Source: an uncultured Oscillospiraceae bacterium (lineage in GTDB: Bacteria; Bacillota; Clostridia; Oscillospirales; Oscillospiraceae). From it: a DNA stretch of 19,700 nucleotides. The first letter of the stretch is position 1. Every line of letters begins with the position of its first letter. The notes beneath the pieces were generated by a model that worked only from the letters and a program-made list of their open reading frames with translations, had not been told where the DNA came from and did no database searches. Below are positions 13,796-19,700 of this stretch, one piece after another. The stretch spans positions 1 to 19,700 of the forward strand of contig CAJTPV010000048.1 in NCBI GenBank assembly GCA_910578505.1, in the 5' to 3' direction. The position numbers and the translations under genes are program-made.

Positions 13796-14968
13796 TTACC
13801 CTTTGGCAAGGCCGTCATAGTAGCTTTGCATCCGTGCCGCCGTGTCTTTCATCATCTGTTCTGATGTGTGGGCGTAGACGTTAAGCGTAAAGCTGGCGGT
13901 GGCGTGGCCTAACAGGTCCTGGACGCTTTTCACGTCCGCGCCGCTGGCTATGGCTACTGTCGCTGCGGTGTGTCTGAGGTCATGCGGCCTTGCGTCCGGC
14001 CTGCCGATGCTGGCGGCAATCTTCTTGAAATTCTTGTAAAATGTCACGATTGCATAGTGTTTTCCTGCATCGTCAGTAAAAACAAGATCGTCCGGATTGT
14101 CCCATACCGGCCCGGCCCGCAACTGGTTCTCCAGCTGCCGGACACGTTCGGCCCGGAGGTATTCAAAGGCTATCGGCGGCGGCTCTATCGTACGGGGCTT
14201 GCCGCTTTTGGTGCTGGGGGCTATGTAGTATTTGCCGCCTTTGGTCTTCTCTTTCTGAAGCTGCTGGCTGACGGTGATCCTGCCGCGCTGAAAGTCTACC
14301 TGTTTCCACGACAGGCCCAGGCATTCCCCCTCTCGTAATCCGGCGAACAGACAGAGGGCGTATGCATTGCGCATGGGTGAGCCGTCTATAGCCTGGAGGA
14401 ACAGCGGGATTTCTTCGTCTGTCAGCGGCGTGATCTCATGCCGCTCTACCTTCGGCAGTTCGGCGGCGTCACATGGATTGACCGCTATGATTCCCTGTTT
14501 TAAGGCCACGCTGAACGCCTTGTGCAGCACGGCGGCGACGTTCTTGACGGTCTTCCCTGACCGCCCTGCTTTGGTCATGGAGTTGTATAGCCGCTGTATA
14601 TGAGTGCCCTTGACCGCCTGTAGCTCTACGGCTCCAATGGCGGGGGTGATGTGGTTTTTGATAATGCCCGCATAGCTTTGGAGCGTCAACGGCTTGACCT
14701 TGCCAGAGCAGAACGTTGTCAGCCATTCGGACATCCATTGGGAAACTGTGATCTTGTTTGGAGCCTGATAGACACCCTTGTCCAGCGCGGCCACGGCTGC
14801 GGCCAGCTTTTGGCGTACCTCTCGTTGCGTGGTGCCATATACTGACCGCTGTATCTGCTTGCCGCTGCCGCAGTCCCGGCCCGTGGTGTATCTGGCTTCC
14901 CATCTTCCATCGGCTCTCTTTCTGATTGTGCCGCCGCCTGCGGCGTTTCTGGTGCTTTTTCTTGCCAT
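13796..14968 (-). CDS. int: Tyrosine recombinase (phage integrase)
   Basis: The protein has 390 residues. It opens with an N-terminal arm-binding domain (TIRKRADGRWEARYTTG, Tn916-type AP2-like). A SAM-like core-binding domain spans about 70-165, and the catalytic domain runs to the C-terminus. The active-site residues are Arg212 (GLREGE), Lys254 (TKSGKPR), His329 and Arg332 (HDLRH), His355 (LLGH) and the nucleophile Tyr365 (TLNVYAHTS). All are present, so the enzyme looks active. The ATG at 14968 has GGAGG eight bases upstream; a TTG start five codons earlier would overlap that site. It catalyses integration and excision, probably at the adjacent tRNA-Ser. An HTH protein at 15991 is a candidate directionality factor. 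Confidence 0.96.
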   Translation of the reverse strand: MARKSTRNAAGGGTIRKRADGRWEARYTTGRDCGSGKQIQRSVYGTTQREVRQKLAAAVAALDKGVYQAPNKITVSQWMSEWLTTFCSGKVKPLTLQSYAGIIKNHITPAIGAVELQAVKGTHIQRLYNSMTKAGRSGKTVKNVAAVLHKAFSVALKQGIIAVNPCDAAELPKVERHEITPLTDEEIPLFLQAIDGSPMRNAYALCLFAGLREGECLGLSWKQVDFQRGRITVSQQLQKEKTKGGKYYIAPSTKSGKPRTIEPPPIAFEYLRAERVRQLENQLRAGPVWDNPDDLVFTDDAGKHYAIVTFYKNFKKIAASIGRPDARPHDLRHTAATVAIASGADVKSVQDLLGHATASFTLNVYAHTSEQMMKDTAARMQSYYDGLAKG

Positions 14969-15076
14969 TGCAATTACCTCCAATTTCTGTTATGATAGGA
15001 GGGCAGATAGGCCGGTCGTAAAGTCTACTGCCCTATAGCCGTCCCTGGTGTGTCAGCGCCGGGGGCGGTTTTGCTG

Positions 15077-15655
15077 TCAAAACGGTAAATCTCCAGGATC
15101 ACATATCTCAGGGAACCCATCTTTCGTTGAATCATTAACCGGGGCTGAACATTCCTCTATTTCTTCAAAATCATTTGATTTTGTGGCGCAGGTGCTTATT
15201 TTCTTTTGGAACAACATATCATATTCATCTGGTTCTAAGTCATCTCTAATCCCATTTATCCGGCCCAAGCTTGCTACCAAATTGTTAAATTCTTTGCGCC
15301 TATTGTTTTCAACATAAACAACATAGCGTCCGGTTCCATTTCCATTCCAATCTGTTTCTTCACGGAAACTCAAGCCCAGTATGTCAACAATTTTAAATAG
15401 TTCAGTTATATAATCAGAGATTTTCTTTCGTTCAAACAGGGGTGAATCTTCACCAAAGGCTATCCAATCAATTGAAACTTGATATAACTGCGATAAGCTT
15501 TTCAGGATATCAAGCGGCGGATTATTTACGCCGCTTTCATATGCGGAAAGTGTCTGAGTTTTCGGTATTCCAATAGTTTCACACACTTCTTTTTGAGTCA
15601 GTTTTGCAGCATCCCGCGCTTCCCTTAGGCGAATGCCGATCTCTTTGTCAGCCAT
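15077..15655 (-). CDS. CI-like XRE-family repressor
   Basis: The protein has 192 residues. An N-terminal HTH_XRE domain (about residues 6-60) contains LTQKEVCETIGIPKTQTLSA and the following YESGVNNPP, the typical helix 2-3-4 pattern. The C-terminal 120 residues (WNGNGTGRYVVYVENNRRK and an acidic end, FEEIEEC) are not a recognisable S24 peptidase and lack the Ser-Lys signature. This is therefore probably not a RecA-cleaved repressor. The ATG at 15655 has GGAGG seven bases upstream and a consensus promoter behind it. Placed between integrase and the divergent early operon, it most likely maintains lysogeny. Induction may rely on a partner rather than self-cleavage; that is inference. Confidence 0.88.
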   Translation of the reverse strand: MADKEIGIRLREARDAAKLTQKEVCETIGIPKTQTLSAYESGVNNPPLDILKSLSQLYQVSIDWIAFGEDSPLFERKKISDYITELFKIVDILGLSFREETDWNGNGTGRYVVYVENNRRKEFNNLVASLGRINGIRDDLEPDEYDMLFQKKISTCATKSNDFEEIEECSAPVNDSTKDGFPEICDPGDLPF

Positions 15656-15680
15656 AGTAAGACCTCCTAACACCGGATGA

Positions 15681-15769
15681 TTCAATTTTAACACTTTATA
15701 ATTGTCTTGTCAACAACAATAACAATAACAAATTGAACTATTGTAAGCAAAACTGGGAATTGATTCAAT
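15681..15769. promoter_or_regulatory. Divergent control region with TTGAA/TTCAA dyads
   Basis: An inverted pair, TTCAATTT (15681-15688) and AAATTGAA (15730-15737), brackets the leftward -35. A separate odd palindrome, ATTGATTCAAT (15759-15769), lies on the rightward -35. A run of CAA/AAT triplets fills 15711-15732. The region is sharply AT-rich. The shared TTGA(T/A)/TTCAA elements are good candidates for repressor operators, but no footprint is known. Confidence 0.5.
15685..15713 (-). promoter_or_regulatory. Leftward promoter of the repressor gene
   Basis: The minus strand has a perfect TTGACA (15713-15708) and TAAAAT (15690-15685) with a 17-nt spacer. The start codon is 30 nt downstream. 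The -10 overlaps the TTCAATTT half-site, so the repressor may control its own synthesis. Confidence 0.8.
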
Positions 15770-15788
15770 GCGCTTGCTGCGTTATGCT
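15760..15788 (+). promoter_or_regulatory. Rightward early promoter of the element
   Basis: TTGATT and TATGCT are separated by 17 nt, each a 4/6 match to consensus. The -35 is inside the palindrome ATTGATTCAAT, so repressor binding there would block it. The first gene starts 24 nt after the -10. Confidence 0.45.
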
Positions 15789-15811
15789 GAATGGGAAAGG
15801 AGGCGAAAGCC

Positions 15812-15988
15812 GTGAAAAACGAAGATATTAAGCGTTTTGCAAAACAATGTGGTGTGTGTCTATGGCGGGTAGCTGATTCCCTGGGAATACAAGACAGTGC
15901 GTTATCAAGAAAACTCCGCTGGGAACTACCCGCCGAGGAGAAGGAGAAAATTTTCTCCATCATCCGGGAGTTGGCAAAGGAGGAGTGA
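15812..15988 (+). CDS. Small HTH-like phage regulator
   Basis: This 58-residue protein begins at GTG 15812, with AAAGGAGG eight bases upstream; the in-frame ATG at 15791 lies before the ribosome binding site. The sequence contains CGVCLWRVADSLGIQDSALS and then RKLRWELPAEEKEKIF. This is the pattern of short HTH proteins common at the start of Firmicutes phage early operons, in which the strand-turn S-x-x-S-R-K-L segment would be the recognition helix. It is first in the rightward operon, the position of a Cro-like or anti-repressor gene. Its stop is followed 2 nt later by the next start. The function is inferred from position and fold only. Confidence 0.8.
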   Translation: MKNEDIKRFAKQCGVCLWRVADSLGIQDSALSRKLRWELPAEEKEKIFSIIRELAKEE

Positions 15989-15990
15989 TA

Positions 15991-16239
15991 ATGGACAAGC
16001 TGGAACCCCTGGCGGTATCAGCCGCCGAAAAGCCGGTGCTGTACGTCAAGCCCATTGCAGTCCGGCCAAACATAGCGGCACAAATGCTGGACATTAGCCG
16101 TCCCAAAGTCTATGAATTGGCGGCAAGAGATGATTTTCACGGTGTTTTCAAGTTCGGCGGCTGTACGTTGTTTTCGGTTGAGGGCCTGGAAGAATGGGTA
16201 CGGAAACAGTGCGCGGCAGGAGGTACAAATGGTCAGTAA
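15991..16239 (+). CDS. Excisionase-like helix-turn-helix protein
   Basis: The protein has 82 residues. The core VRPNIAAQMLDISRPKVYEL, followed by a short wing (GVFKFGGCTLFSVEGLEEWV), fits the MerR/Xis-type HTH_17 domain. In that domain the last helix begins with a conserved E-x-W. Such proteins act as excisionases or as early regulators. AAGGAGG lies seven bases before the ATG at 15991. The gene overlaps the next one by 11 bases. In this element it is the best candidate directionality factor for the integrase. A plain transcriptional regulator is the alternative. Confidence 0.8.
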   Translation: MDKLEPLAVSAAEKPVLYVKPIAVRPNIAAQMLDISRPKVYELAARDDFHGVFKFGGCTLFSVEGLEEWVRKQCAAGGTNGQ

Positions 16240-16630
16240 AAATGAGAATGTCCCCACCAGCGCGGCAACGCTGACGGGGACGGTGGATAGCGGGACAGCC
16301 TCACAAACTCCCCACACCTCCACCACAAAGTTTACCACATTCGGCGGCAGTGGTCAAACATTTCGTGTCGCGGACCTGCTGCTGTGTGGCGCAGAGAACG
16401 CCATTTCTCGGCGGGATTTGATGGCCCTGACCGGGTACAAGGACAGGGAGCTGCGGTTGCTGATCGAAGCGGAACGGCGGCAGGGGATACCGATTCTGTC
16501 GGACAATATTAACGGCTATTTTCTCCCCGCCAGCGAAGCCGAGCGGCAACAGTGTGTTCGGTCCCTTCGCCGCCGAGCAAAGGAAATCGAGGCCACGGCA
16601 ACAGCGATTGAAAAAGCGACGGAGGTATGA
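16229..16630 (+). CDS. Phage protein with winged-helix-like segment, function unknown
   Basis: The 133-residue protein begins at ATG 16229 (MVSKNENVP), with AGGAGG five to six bases upstream inside the preceding gene. The first 45 residues are Ser/Thr-rich and probably disordered. Residues about 48-105 form a compact helical segment: VADLLLCGAENAISRRDLMA, then TGYKDRELRLLIEAERRQG and ILSDNINGYFL. This looks like a winged helix with a beta wing. The C-terminus is a charged helix (RRRAKEIEATATAIEKATE). Similar proteins sit before replication genes in clostridial prophages and are usually annotated as hypothetical. DNA binding is inferred from the fold pattern only. Confidence 0.75.
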   Translation: MVSKNENVPTSAATLTGTVDSGTASQTPHTSTTKFTTFGGSGQTFRVADLLLCGAENAISRRDLMALTGYKDRELRLLIEAERRQGIPILSDNINGYFLPASEAERQQCVRSLRRRAKEIEATATAIEKATEV

Positions 16631-16632
16631 GT

Positions 16633-17307
16633 GTGGCGAAAGAAAAAAGAGCTACGTGGTGGAAAATGTTTTATCACCAGCGGGCGGCAATAGAATCTGT
16701 CAGTGATGAGGATGCTGGAGCCGGATTAAAAGCCGCATTCAGGTATTTTGATGGTGAGGATATATCGCCTGAGAGCCTTACAGCACAAGCATTTACAGTG
16801 TTCTGCGTTATTCGTCCATACATAGACGAATCGTTCCAAGATTACAATTCCTGCATTGAAAGCGGGAAAAGGGGTGCTAGGAATAGGTGGGGGAAGGATA
16901 GCCCCCCTATAGACCCCCATAGCCCCCCTATAGGGTGCCTTAGAGAAGCAGAAGCAGATATTCTATCATCTAAAGATGATAGAGAGAGTAGGGCGGACAA
17001 GCCGTGCACACCCACACGAAAAAAATATGGGCAATACGGCTGGGTCAAGCTCACGGACAGCGATTATAACCGCCTCTTAAATGACCTGGGAGAAACCGAG
17101 GTCAAGCGGTGCATCGCCTATGTGGATGAATCTGCCCAGTCCAATGGCAACAAAAACAAGTGGAAGGACTGGAACCTGGTCATACGCCGTTGTCACCGTG
17201 ACGGGTGGGGACTGTCCCAACAGCAATCTCAGCCGCCCCAGCAGCCACGGAGAACCGGGCGGTTGATCGTAGATGAAGACGGGGAGGAGCGTGTGATCTT
17301 TGAGTGA
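16633..17307 (+). CDS. Phage replication protein, DUF6291-like
   Basis: Residues 1-75 (KEKRATWWKMFYHQRAAIES, then the motif GLKAAFRYFDGED) match the DUF6291-type N-terminal domain of Firmicutes phage replication proteins. Residues about 85-130 are a low-complexity linker (SPPIDPHSPPIG). The C-terminal part (LTDSDYNRLLNDLG, and then WKDWNLVIRRCHRDGWG) resembles DnaD/replisome-organiser tails. The protein probably works with the DnaB-type helicase encoded next. The preferred start is GTG 16633, seven bases after GGAGG; ATG 16627 overlaps the upstream stop but has only 1 nt of spacing. The linker-coding DNA holds 21-bp-spaced repeats and a palindrome, so this gene may also contain the replication origin. 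Confidence 0.78.
   Translation: MAKEKRATWWKMFYHQRAAIESVSDEDAGAGLKAAFRYFDGEDISPESLTAQAFTVFCVIRPYIDESFQDYNSCIESGKRGARNRWGKDSPPIDPHSPPIGCLREAEADILSSKDDRESRADKPCTPTRKKYGQYGWVKLTDSDYNRLLNDLGETEVKRCIAYVDESAQSNGNKNKWKDWNLVIRRCHRDGWGLSQQQSQPPQQPRRTGRLIVDEDGEERVIFE
16898..16933. repeat. Iteron-like exact 15-bp direct repeats, 21-bp period
   Basis: ATAGCCCCCCTATAG occurs exactly at 16898-16912 and again at 16919-16933, separated by ACCCCC. The 21-bp period places both copies on the same face of the helix. The second copy extends into the palindrome CCCTATAGGG (16926-16935). The repeats are within the linker of the replication-protein gene. Confidence 0.85.
16962..16983. repeat. Perfect 10-bp inverted repeat next to the iteron-like repeats
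   Basis: TCTATCATCT (16962-16971) is followed by AA and then its exact complement AGATGATAGA (16974-16983). It lies in an AT-rich stretch 29 bp after the second iteron-like repeat, still inside the coding frame. It could form a cruciform or bind a dimeric protein. Confidence 0.8.
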
Positions 17308-18580
17308 GTATCGTTTGCCTGAGAACGCTGAAGGGGCAATTGTGGGCTGTGTGCTTCTCTGCCCAGAGGTTAGGGCGGAAGTATCACGCCTGATTTCAGA
17401 ATCGGACTTTGCTTTTCCGCCCTTTGGGGCTATGTTTTCGGCAGCACTGGAGCTGGAGGAACCAGATAGCATTGTCTTCCGGGAGAAGGTCAAGGAACGG
17501 GGCTATACGCTGCCGGACGGCTTTTTCAATGCACTGAGCGAGGTGGCCGTAAACCGGTACAACGTGGAACTGTACGCCCAACTGCTGCGGGAGAGTTCCC
17601 AACGGCGGCAACTGCGGGAGCTGGCCCAGCAGTTGGAGAATTCGGCGGCAGCGGAAGATGACCCCGCCGAGATGATTACAGCCGCTACGTCAAGGCTTGC
17701 AGAAATTGAGCACGGCGGCAGTACATCAGAGGTGGCCGGACCGGACGATGCTTTCCGGGCATTTTGGGAGCACAGAAAGCGCGTGGAGGGCGGCAAGGGC
17801 GCGGTACCAACCGGCTTTGCACCGTTGGATGACATCCTCGGCGGCGGTATGCTGCGGTCTGGGCTGTACATACTGGCCGCACGGCCTGGAATGGGCAAAA
17901 CTACCGCTGGTCTTGGATTCGCTGACCATATCGCCGCCACGATGGGGCCGGTGTTGTTCGTGTCCCTGGAGATGAGCTTGGAGCAGATCGAGGGAAAGCG
18001 GCTGGCCCGCCTGACCGGGATACCGTCCAATGATATTCTGCTGGGGGACGGCAGGAACCTGGACTATCGGAAAATCCGGTCAGCCGCCGATGAGCTGAAG
18101 CAGACGCCGGTCTACATCAGCCGCCGCCCTACGGCTACCGTGGCTCAAATCCGGCGCATGGCGAAGCTGATCGAGGGCGTACAATGCGTGGTGGTGGACT
18201 ACCTGGGCAAGATCACGCCAAAAGACAGCCGGGTCAGCCGGTATGAGGCAACAACGGCCATTTCCGGGGACCTGAAATCCCTGGCGGTGGAAATGGGTAT
18301 ACCCGTGCTGGCCCTGGCCCAGCTGAACCGGGAAAACACGGCCAGAAGCGATAAGCGGCCCCAACTATCCGATTTGCGGGACAGTGGAGCCATTGAACAG
18401 GATGCGGACGGGGTGATTATGCTCCACCGTACGGATTACTACGAAATGAGCGAAACGCCTCTAAAGTCGTGGGAATCCGTGGAGCTGGAAATCCTGGTGA
18501 GGAAGAACCGCCACGGCGGGATTGGTAACTGTTCGGCTGGATTTTTTCCGGCTACCGGGAAAATTATCAGGAGTGCGTGA
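17300..18580 (+). CDS. Phage replicative DNA helicase, DnaB family
   Basis: The protein has 426 residues. The N-terminal DnaB domain (LPENAEGAIVGCVLLCPEVR, helical to about 100) is followed by a linker. The RecA-like ATPase then has Walker A RPGMGKTT (195-202), motif H2 VLFVSLEMSLEQ, Walker B CVVVDYLGKI, LALAQLNRE and DLRDSGAIEQDADGVIML. All are typical of the replicative hexameric 5'-3' helicase, so the element supplies its own fork helicase. I use the TTG at 17300 (GGGGAGGAG about 10 nt upstream), which overlaps the preceding stop; no ATG occurs before residue 45. The helicase is slightly shorter than chromosomal DnaB (about 440-450). A separate loader is not seen; the DUF6291-like protein may do this. 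Confidence 0.95.
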   Translation: MSEYRLPENAEGAIVGCVLLCPEVRAEVSRLISESDFAFPPFGAMFSAALELEEPDSIVFREKVKERGYTLPDGFFNALSEVAVNRYNVELYAQLLRESSQRRQLRELAQQLENSAAAEDDPAEMITAATSRLAEIEHGGSTSEVAGPDDAFRAFWEHRKRVEGGKGAVPTGFAPLDDILGGGMLRSGLYILAARPGMGKTTAGLGFADHIAATMGPVLFVSLEMSLEQIEGKRLARLTGIPSNDILLGDGRNLDYRKIRSAADELKQTPVYISRRPTATVAQIRRMAKLIEGVQCVVVDYLGKITPKDSRVSRYEATTAISGDLKSLAVEMGIPVLALAQLNRENTARSDKRPQLSDLRDSGAIEQDADGVIMLHRTDYYEMSETPLKSWESVELEILVRKNRHGGIGNCSAGFFPATGKIIRSA

Positions 18581-18879
18581 TGGAGATTATTGGAAATATG
18601 AAAGTTTATACAGCGGCAGAATTACCGGAAATGGACACCAGCTATTTTCTCCCCTGGAGCTTGGATATGCTCTATGAGCTGGAGCCAGAGTTGCGGGATA
18701 TCGCTGTCCGAACGGTGGAACAGAGGCGGAAACGATTCTATGACCGGATTGACGCCTATGTTGCCGCTAAACATGCGGCGGAGAAGTTGGTGGGCTGGTT
18801 TGCCCGTGATCCCCGGCTCAGAAGCAGCGGTGCTTGGGATTGTTATTTCAGGCCAATTTTGGAGGAATTACGGATATGA
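18580..18879 (+). CDS. Small phage protein of unknown function
   Basis: The protein has 99 residues. Its ATG at 18580 overlaps the helicase stop by one base (TGATG), with AGGAG six bases upstream, so translation is coupled. It is rich in aromatic and charged residues and predicted mainly helical: ELPEMDTSYFLPWSLDMLYE, a basic helix RTVEQRRKRFYDRIDAYVAA, and an end containing WDCYFRPILEELRI. I do not recognise a family, and no catalytic motif is visible. Lying between helicase and resolvase-like nuclease, it probably belongs to the replication or recombination module. Confidence 0.7.
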   Translation: MEIIGNMKVYTAAELPEMDTSYFLPWSLDMLYELEPELRDIAVRTVEQRRKRFYDRIDAYVAAKHAAEKLVGWFARDPRLRSSGAWDCYFRPILEELRI

Positions 18880-19190
18880 GCGGAAAATCTTCTCAGCGCA
18901 AGGGCCGCGCCGCCGAGCTGGAGCTGTCCAGGATACTCCAGGGGTACGGCTACCCCGTGGAGGCTGGCCGCGCTCAGAGCTATGGGGCTGTGCCGGACCT
19001 GACCGGCCTCCCCAATATCCACATTGAGTGCAAGAGGGCTGAGGTGCTGCGGCTGTCCGAATGGATGTAGCAGGCCCGGCGGGATTCTTCCAGGTTCGGC
19101 GGCTTGCCTGCGGTGTTCCATCGGCGGAACAAATCCCCGTGGTTGGTGACAATGGAACTGCCGTCATGGATGGAGCTTTACCGTGGTTAG
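18876..19190 (+). pseudogene. Holliday-junction-resolvase-like nuclease interrupted by an amber stop
   Basis: The frame starts at ATG 18876 (GGAGG 10 nt upstream, overlapping the previous stop). It encodes SSQRKGRAAELELSRILQGY and then AVPDLTG...HIECKRAE, the PDDEXK nuclease pattern (Glu14 in the helix, PD, then ExK) of Hjc-like phage proteins. A TAG at 19068-19070 stops it at 64 residues. The same frame continues for 39 further sense codons reading QARRDSSRFGGLPAVFHRRN, then WLVTMELPSWMELYRG, and ends in TAG at 19188-19190. That tail is the expected C-terminal half of the family, normally 100-110 residues in total. One nonsense change at codon 65 therefore explains the break. The truncated product keeps the catalytic residues but loses the fold's second half, so it is probably inactive. 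Confidence 0.85.
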
Positions 19191-19208
19191 GAATCTTAAA
19201 GGAACAAG

Positions 19209-19237
19209 TTGATAAATAACGAGGAAAATGGTATAAT
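19209..19237 (+). promoter_or_regulatory. Near-consensus promoter of the transposase gene
   Basis: TTGATA and a perfect TATAAT are separated by 17 nt, 33 nt before the transposase ATG. It is among the closest matches to consensus in the window and could also drive downstream genes. Confidence 0.75.
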
Positions 19238-19270
19238 GCTGATGGGACTCAAAAGTGAGGAGGAGAGGAC

Positions 19271-19700
19271 ATGGGGACATCAGCAATAATGGACGAAAAA
19301 GCATTGAAAGAACAAATCACATATATGAAAGAGATATTAAATGAGCGGCAATATCGGTGTTATTTAGGGAAGACAGCGATATCATTAGGACGTGGCGGGC
19401 TGACAAAAGTCGCACGTCTATCGGGAGCATCCGTGAACACCGTAAGGAAAGGGATAGCGGAGGTCAAGGAGCCGCCCAGCGGAATAGAGAAAATGCAAAT
19501 CCGGCGGACCGGTGGAGGACGAAAATCTGCATCAAAGAAATATCCGAACATAGAACAGGCGATAGAGGAGATCATAGACGGAAAAACATATGGAGACCCA
19601 GAAAAGGTAATTCATTGGACAACGCAGAGTTTAATGAGTATTGCGGAAAAACTCCCCTATTGCACAGTGTCCATAGAATTGTCCGGTATACTTTTAGTTT
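19271..19700 (+). CDS. ISAzo13-family transposase, N-terminal part (cut by window edge)
   Basis: The frame from ATG 19271, with AGGAGG-type sites just upstream, stays open to the window edge (143 residues). Family features in order are a helix with YRCYLGKTAISLGRGGLTKVA and an HTH (RLSGASVNTVRKGIAEV). Then comes the strongly conserved IRRTGGGRKSASKKYP, followed by GKTYGDPEKVIHWTTQSLMS and IAEKL. These match the ISAzo13 transposase hallmarks R-x-GGGRK, then GDPxSxxxWTxxS. The DDE catalytic residues would lie past the edge. Base composition is more AT-rich than in the host genes. The last residues before the edge are less clearly family-like, but no frameshift is evident. Confidence 0.88.
   Translation, partial: MGTSAIMDEKALKEQITYMKEILNERQYRCYLGKTAISLGRGGLTKVARLSGASVNTVRKGIAEVKEPPSGIEKMQIRRTGGGRKSASKKYPNIEQAIEEIIDGKTYGDPEKVIHWTTQSLMSIAEKLPYCTVSIELSGILLV

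Larger units (their letters stand above)
13707..19700. mobile_element. Prophage or phage-like integrative element (left part)
   Basis: The gene order is that of a temperate Siphoviridae-type left arm in Firmicutes: integrase and CI-like repressor leftward, a divergent control region, then small HTH regulators and a tightly packed rightward replication module. That module holds a DUF6291-like protein, a DnaB-type helicase, a small unknown and a resolvase-like nuclease. Genes overlap by a few bases. The codon use, especially at 15.0-17.0 kb, is more AT-rich than the host genes. The left boundary is at the tRNA-Ser; the right boundary is outside the window. No structural, packaging or lysis gene is visible, so a complete phage cannot be claimed. 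Confidence 0.85.
19191..19700 (+). mobile_element. Insertion sequence, ISAzo13-like (left part, approximate boundary)
   Basis: A transposase gene with its own promoter follows the resolvase-like frame directly. The left end must lie between the resolvase stop and the promoter. I cannot define the terminal inverted repeat because the other end is outside the window. Confidence 0.6.

Noticed and set aside
15001..15083. Terminator or integrase arm sites between integrase and repressor (GGGCAG/CTGCCC and GTTTTG/CAAAAC)
   Set aside because: Both are short 6-bp inverted repeats without a T-tract or repeated copies elsewhere; chance is likely.
18876..19190. TAG reassigned to an amino acid in this genome or phage
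   Set aside because: ridA and the bactofilin gene end in TAG in the same window and read-through would extend them past their normal lengths, so global reassignment is unlikely. Local readthrough stays open.
13707..19700. A right attachment site repeating the tRNA-Ser 3' end within the window
   Set aside because: No second copy of the T-arm/acceptor sequence was seen to the right of the integrase, so the element extends past the window.
1..19700. CRISPR array or anti-phage defence locus
   Set aside because: No regularly spaced repeats with unique spacers and no recognised defence genes were found; the only tandem repeat is the two-copy element at 16898-16933.

Overview
The window looks like the chromosome of a GC-rich Clostridia member, most likely Oscillospiraceae (Flavonifractor/Pseudoflavonifractor-like). 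This is an inference from strong AGGAGG ribosome binding sites, frequent GTG/TTG starts, Firmicutes-style promoters and gene content (LexA, bactofilin, FapA, RidA, a GerS/YdcC-like lipoprotein). No rRNA gene or CRISPR array is visible.

Left part (1-5.6 kb). A leftward operon reads acylphosphatase, RlmB-type 23S rRNA methyltransferase, then a Pro/Glu-rich protein cut by the window edge. Rightward and divergent from it come the membrane protease FtsH, an aldo/keto reductase fused to a two-cluster ferredoxin domain, a 62-residue AT-rich membrane protein, and RidA.

Middle (5.7-13.3 kb). A strong promoter drives FapA (DUF342 beta-helix protein), a CheX-type phosphatase and a CheY-type receiver, closed by a strong terminator; no flagellar or chemotaxis gene is nearby. 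Next are NnrD (NAD(P)HX dehydratase) and a LolA-fold-like lipoprotein, also closed by a terminator. Then comes lexA, with a dyad operator overlapping its -35, followed by an uncharacterised, possibly actin-like protein. Last are a membrane-anchored GH19/lysozyme-like protein and a bactofilin, probably a cell-envelope morphogenesis pair.

Right part (13.4-19.7 kb). Two tRNA-Ser genes (UGA, GCU) share a consensus promoter. Right after the second lies a prophage or phage-like integrative element: a tyrosine integrase pointing at the tRNA, a CI-like repressor, a divergent control region with TTGAA/TTCAA dyads, two small HTH proteins, a winged-helix-like protein, a DUF6291-like replication protein, a DnaB-type helicase, a small unknown protein and a Holliday-junction-resolvase-like nuclease. 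The nuclease gene carries an in-frame amber stop. The window ends inside an ISAzo13-family transposase gene with its own near-consensus promoter. The replication-protein gene contains two exact 15-bp repeats spaced 21 bp apart plus a perfect inverted repeat, an origin-like arrangement.

Most interesting leads: the FapA-CheX-CheY trio as a possible non-flagellar phospho-switch on a beta-helix polymer, the hydrolase-bactofilin pair, the intragenic iterons, the LexA-linked actin-like protein, and the stop-interrupted nuclease beside an IS.
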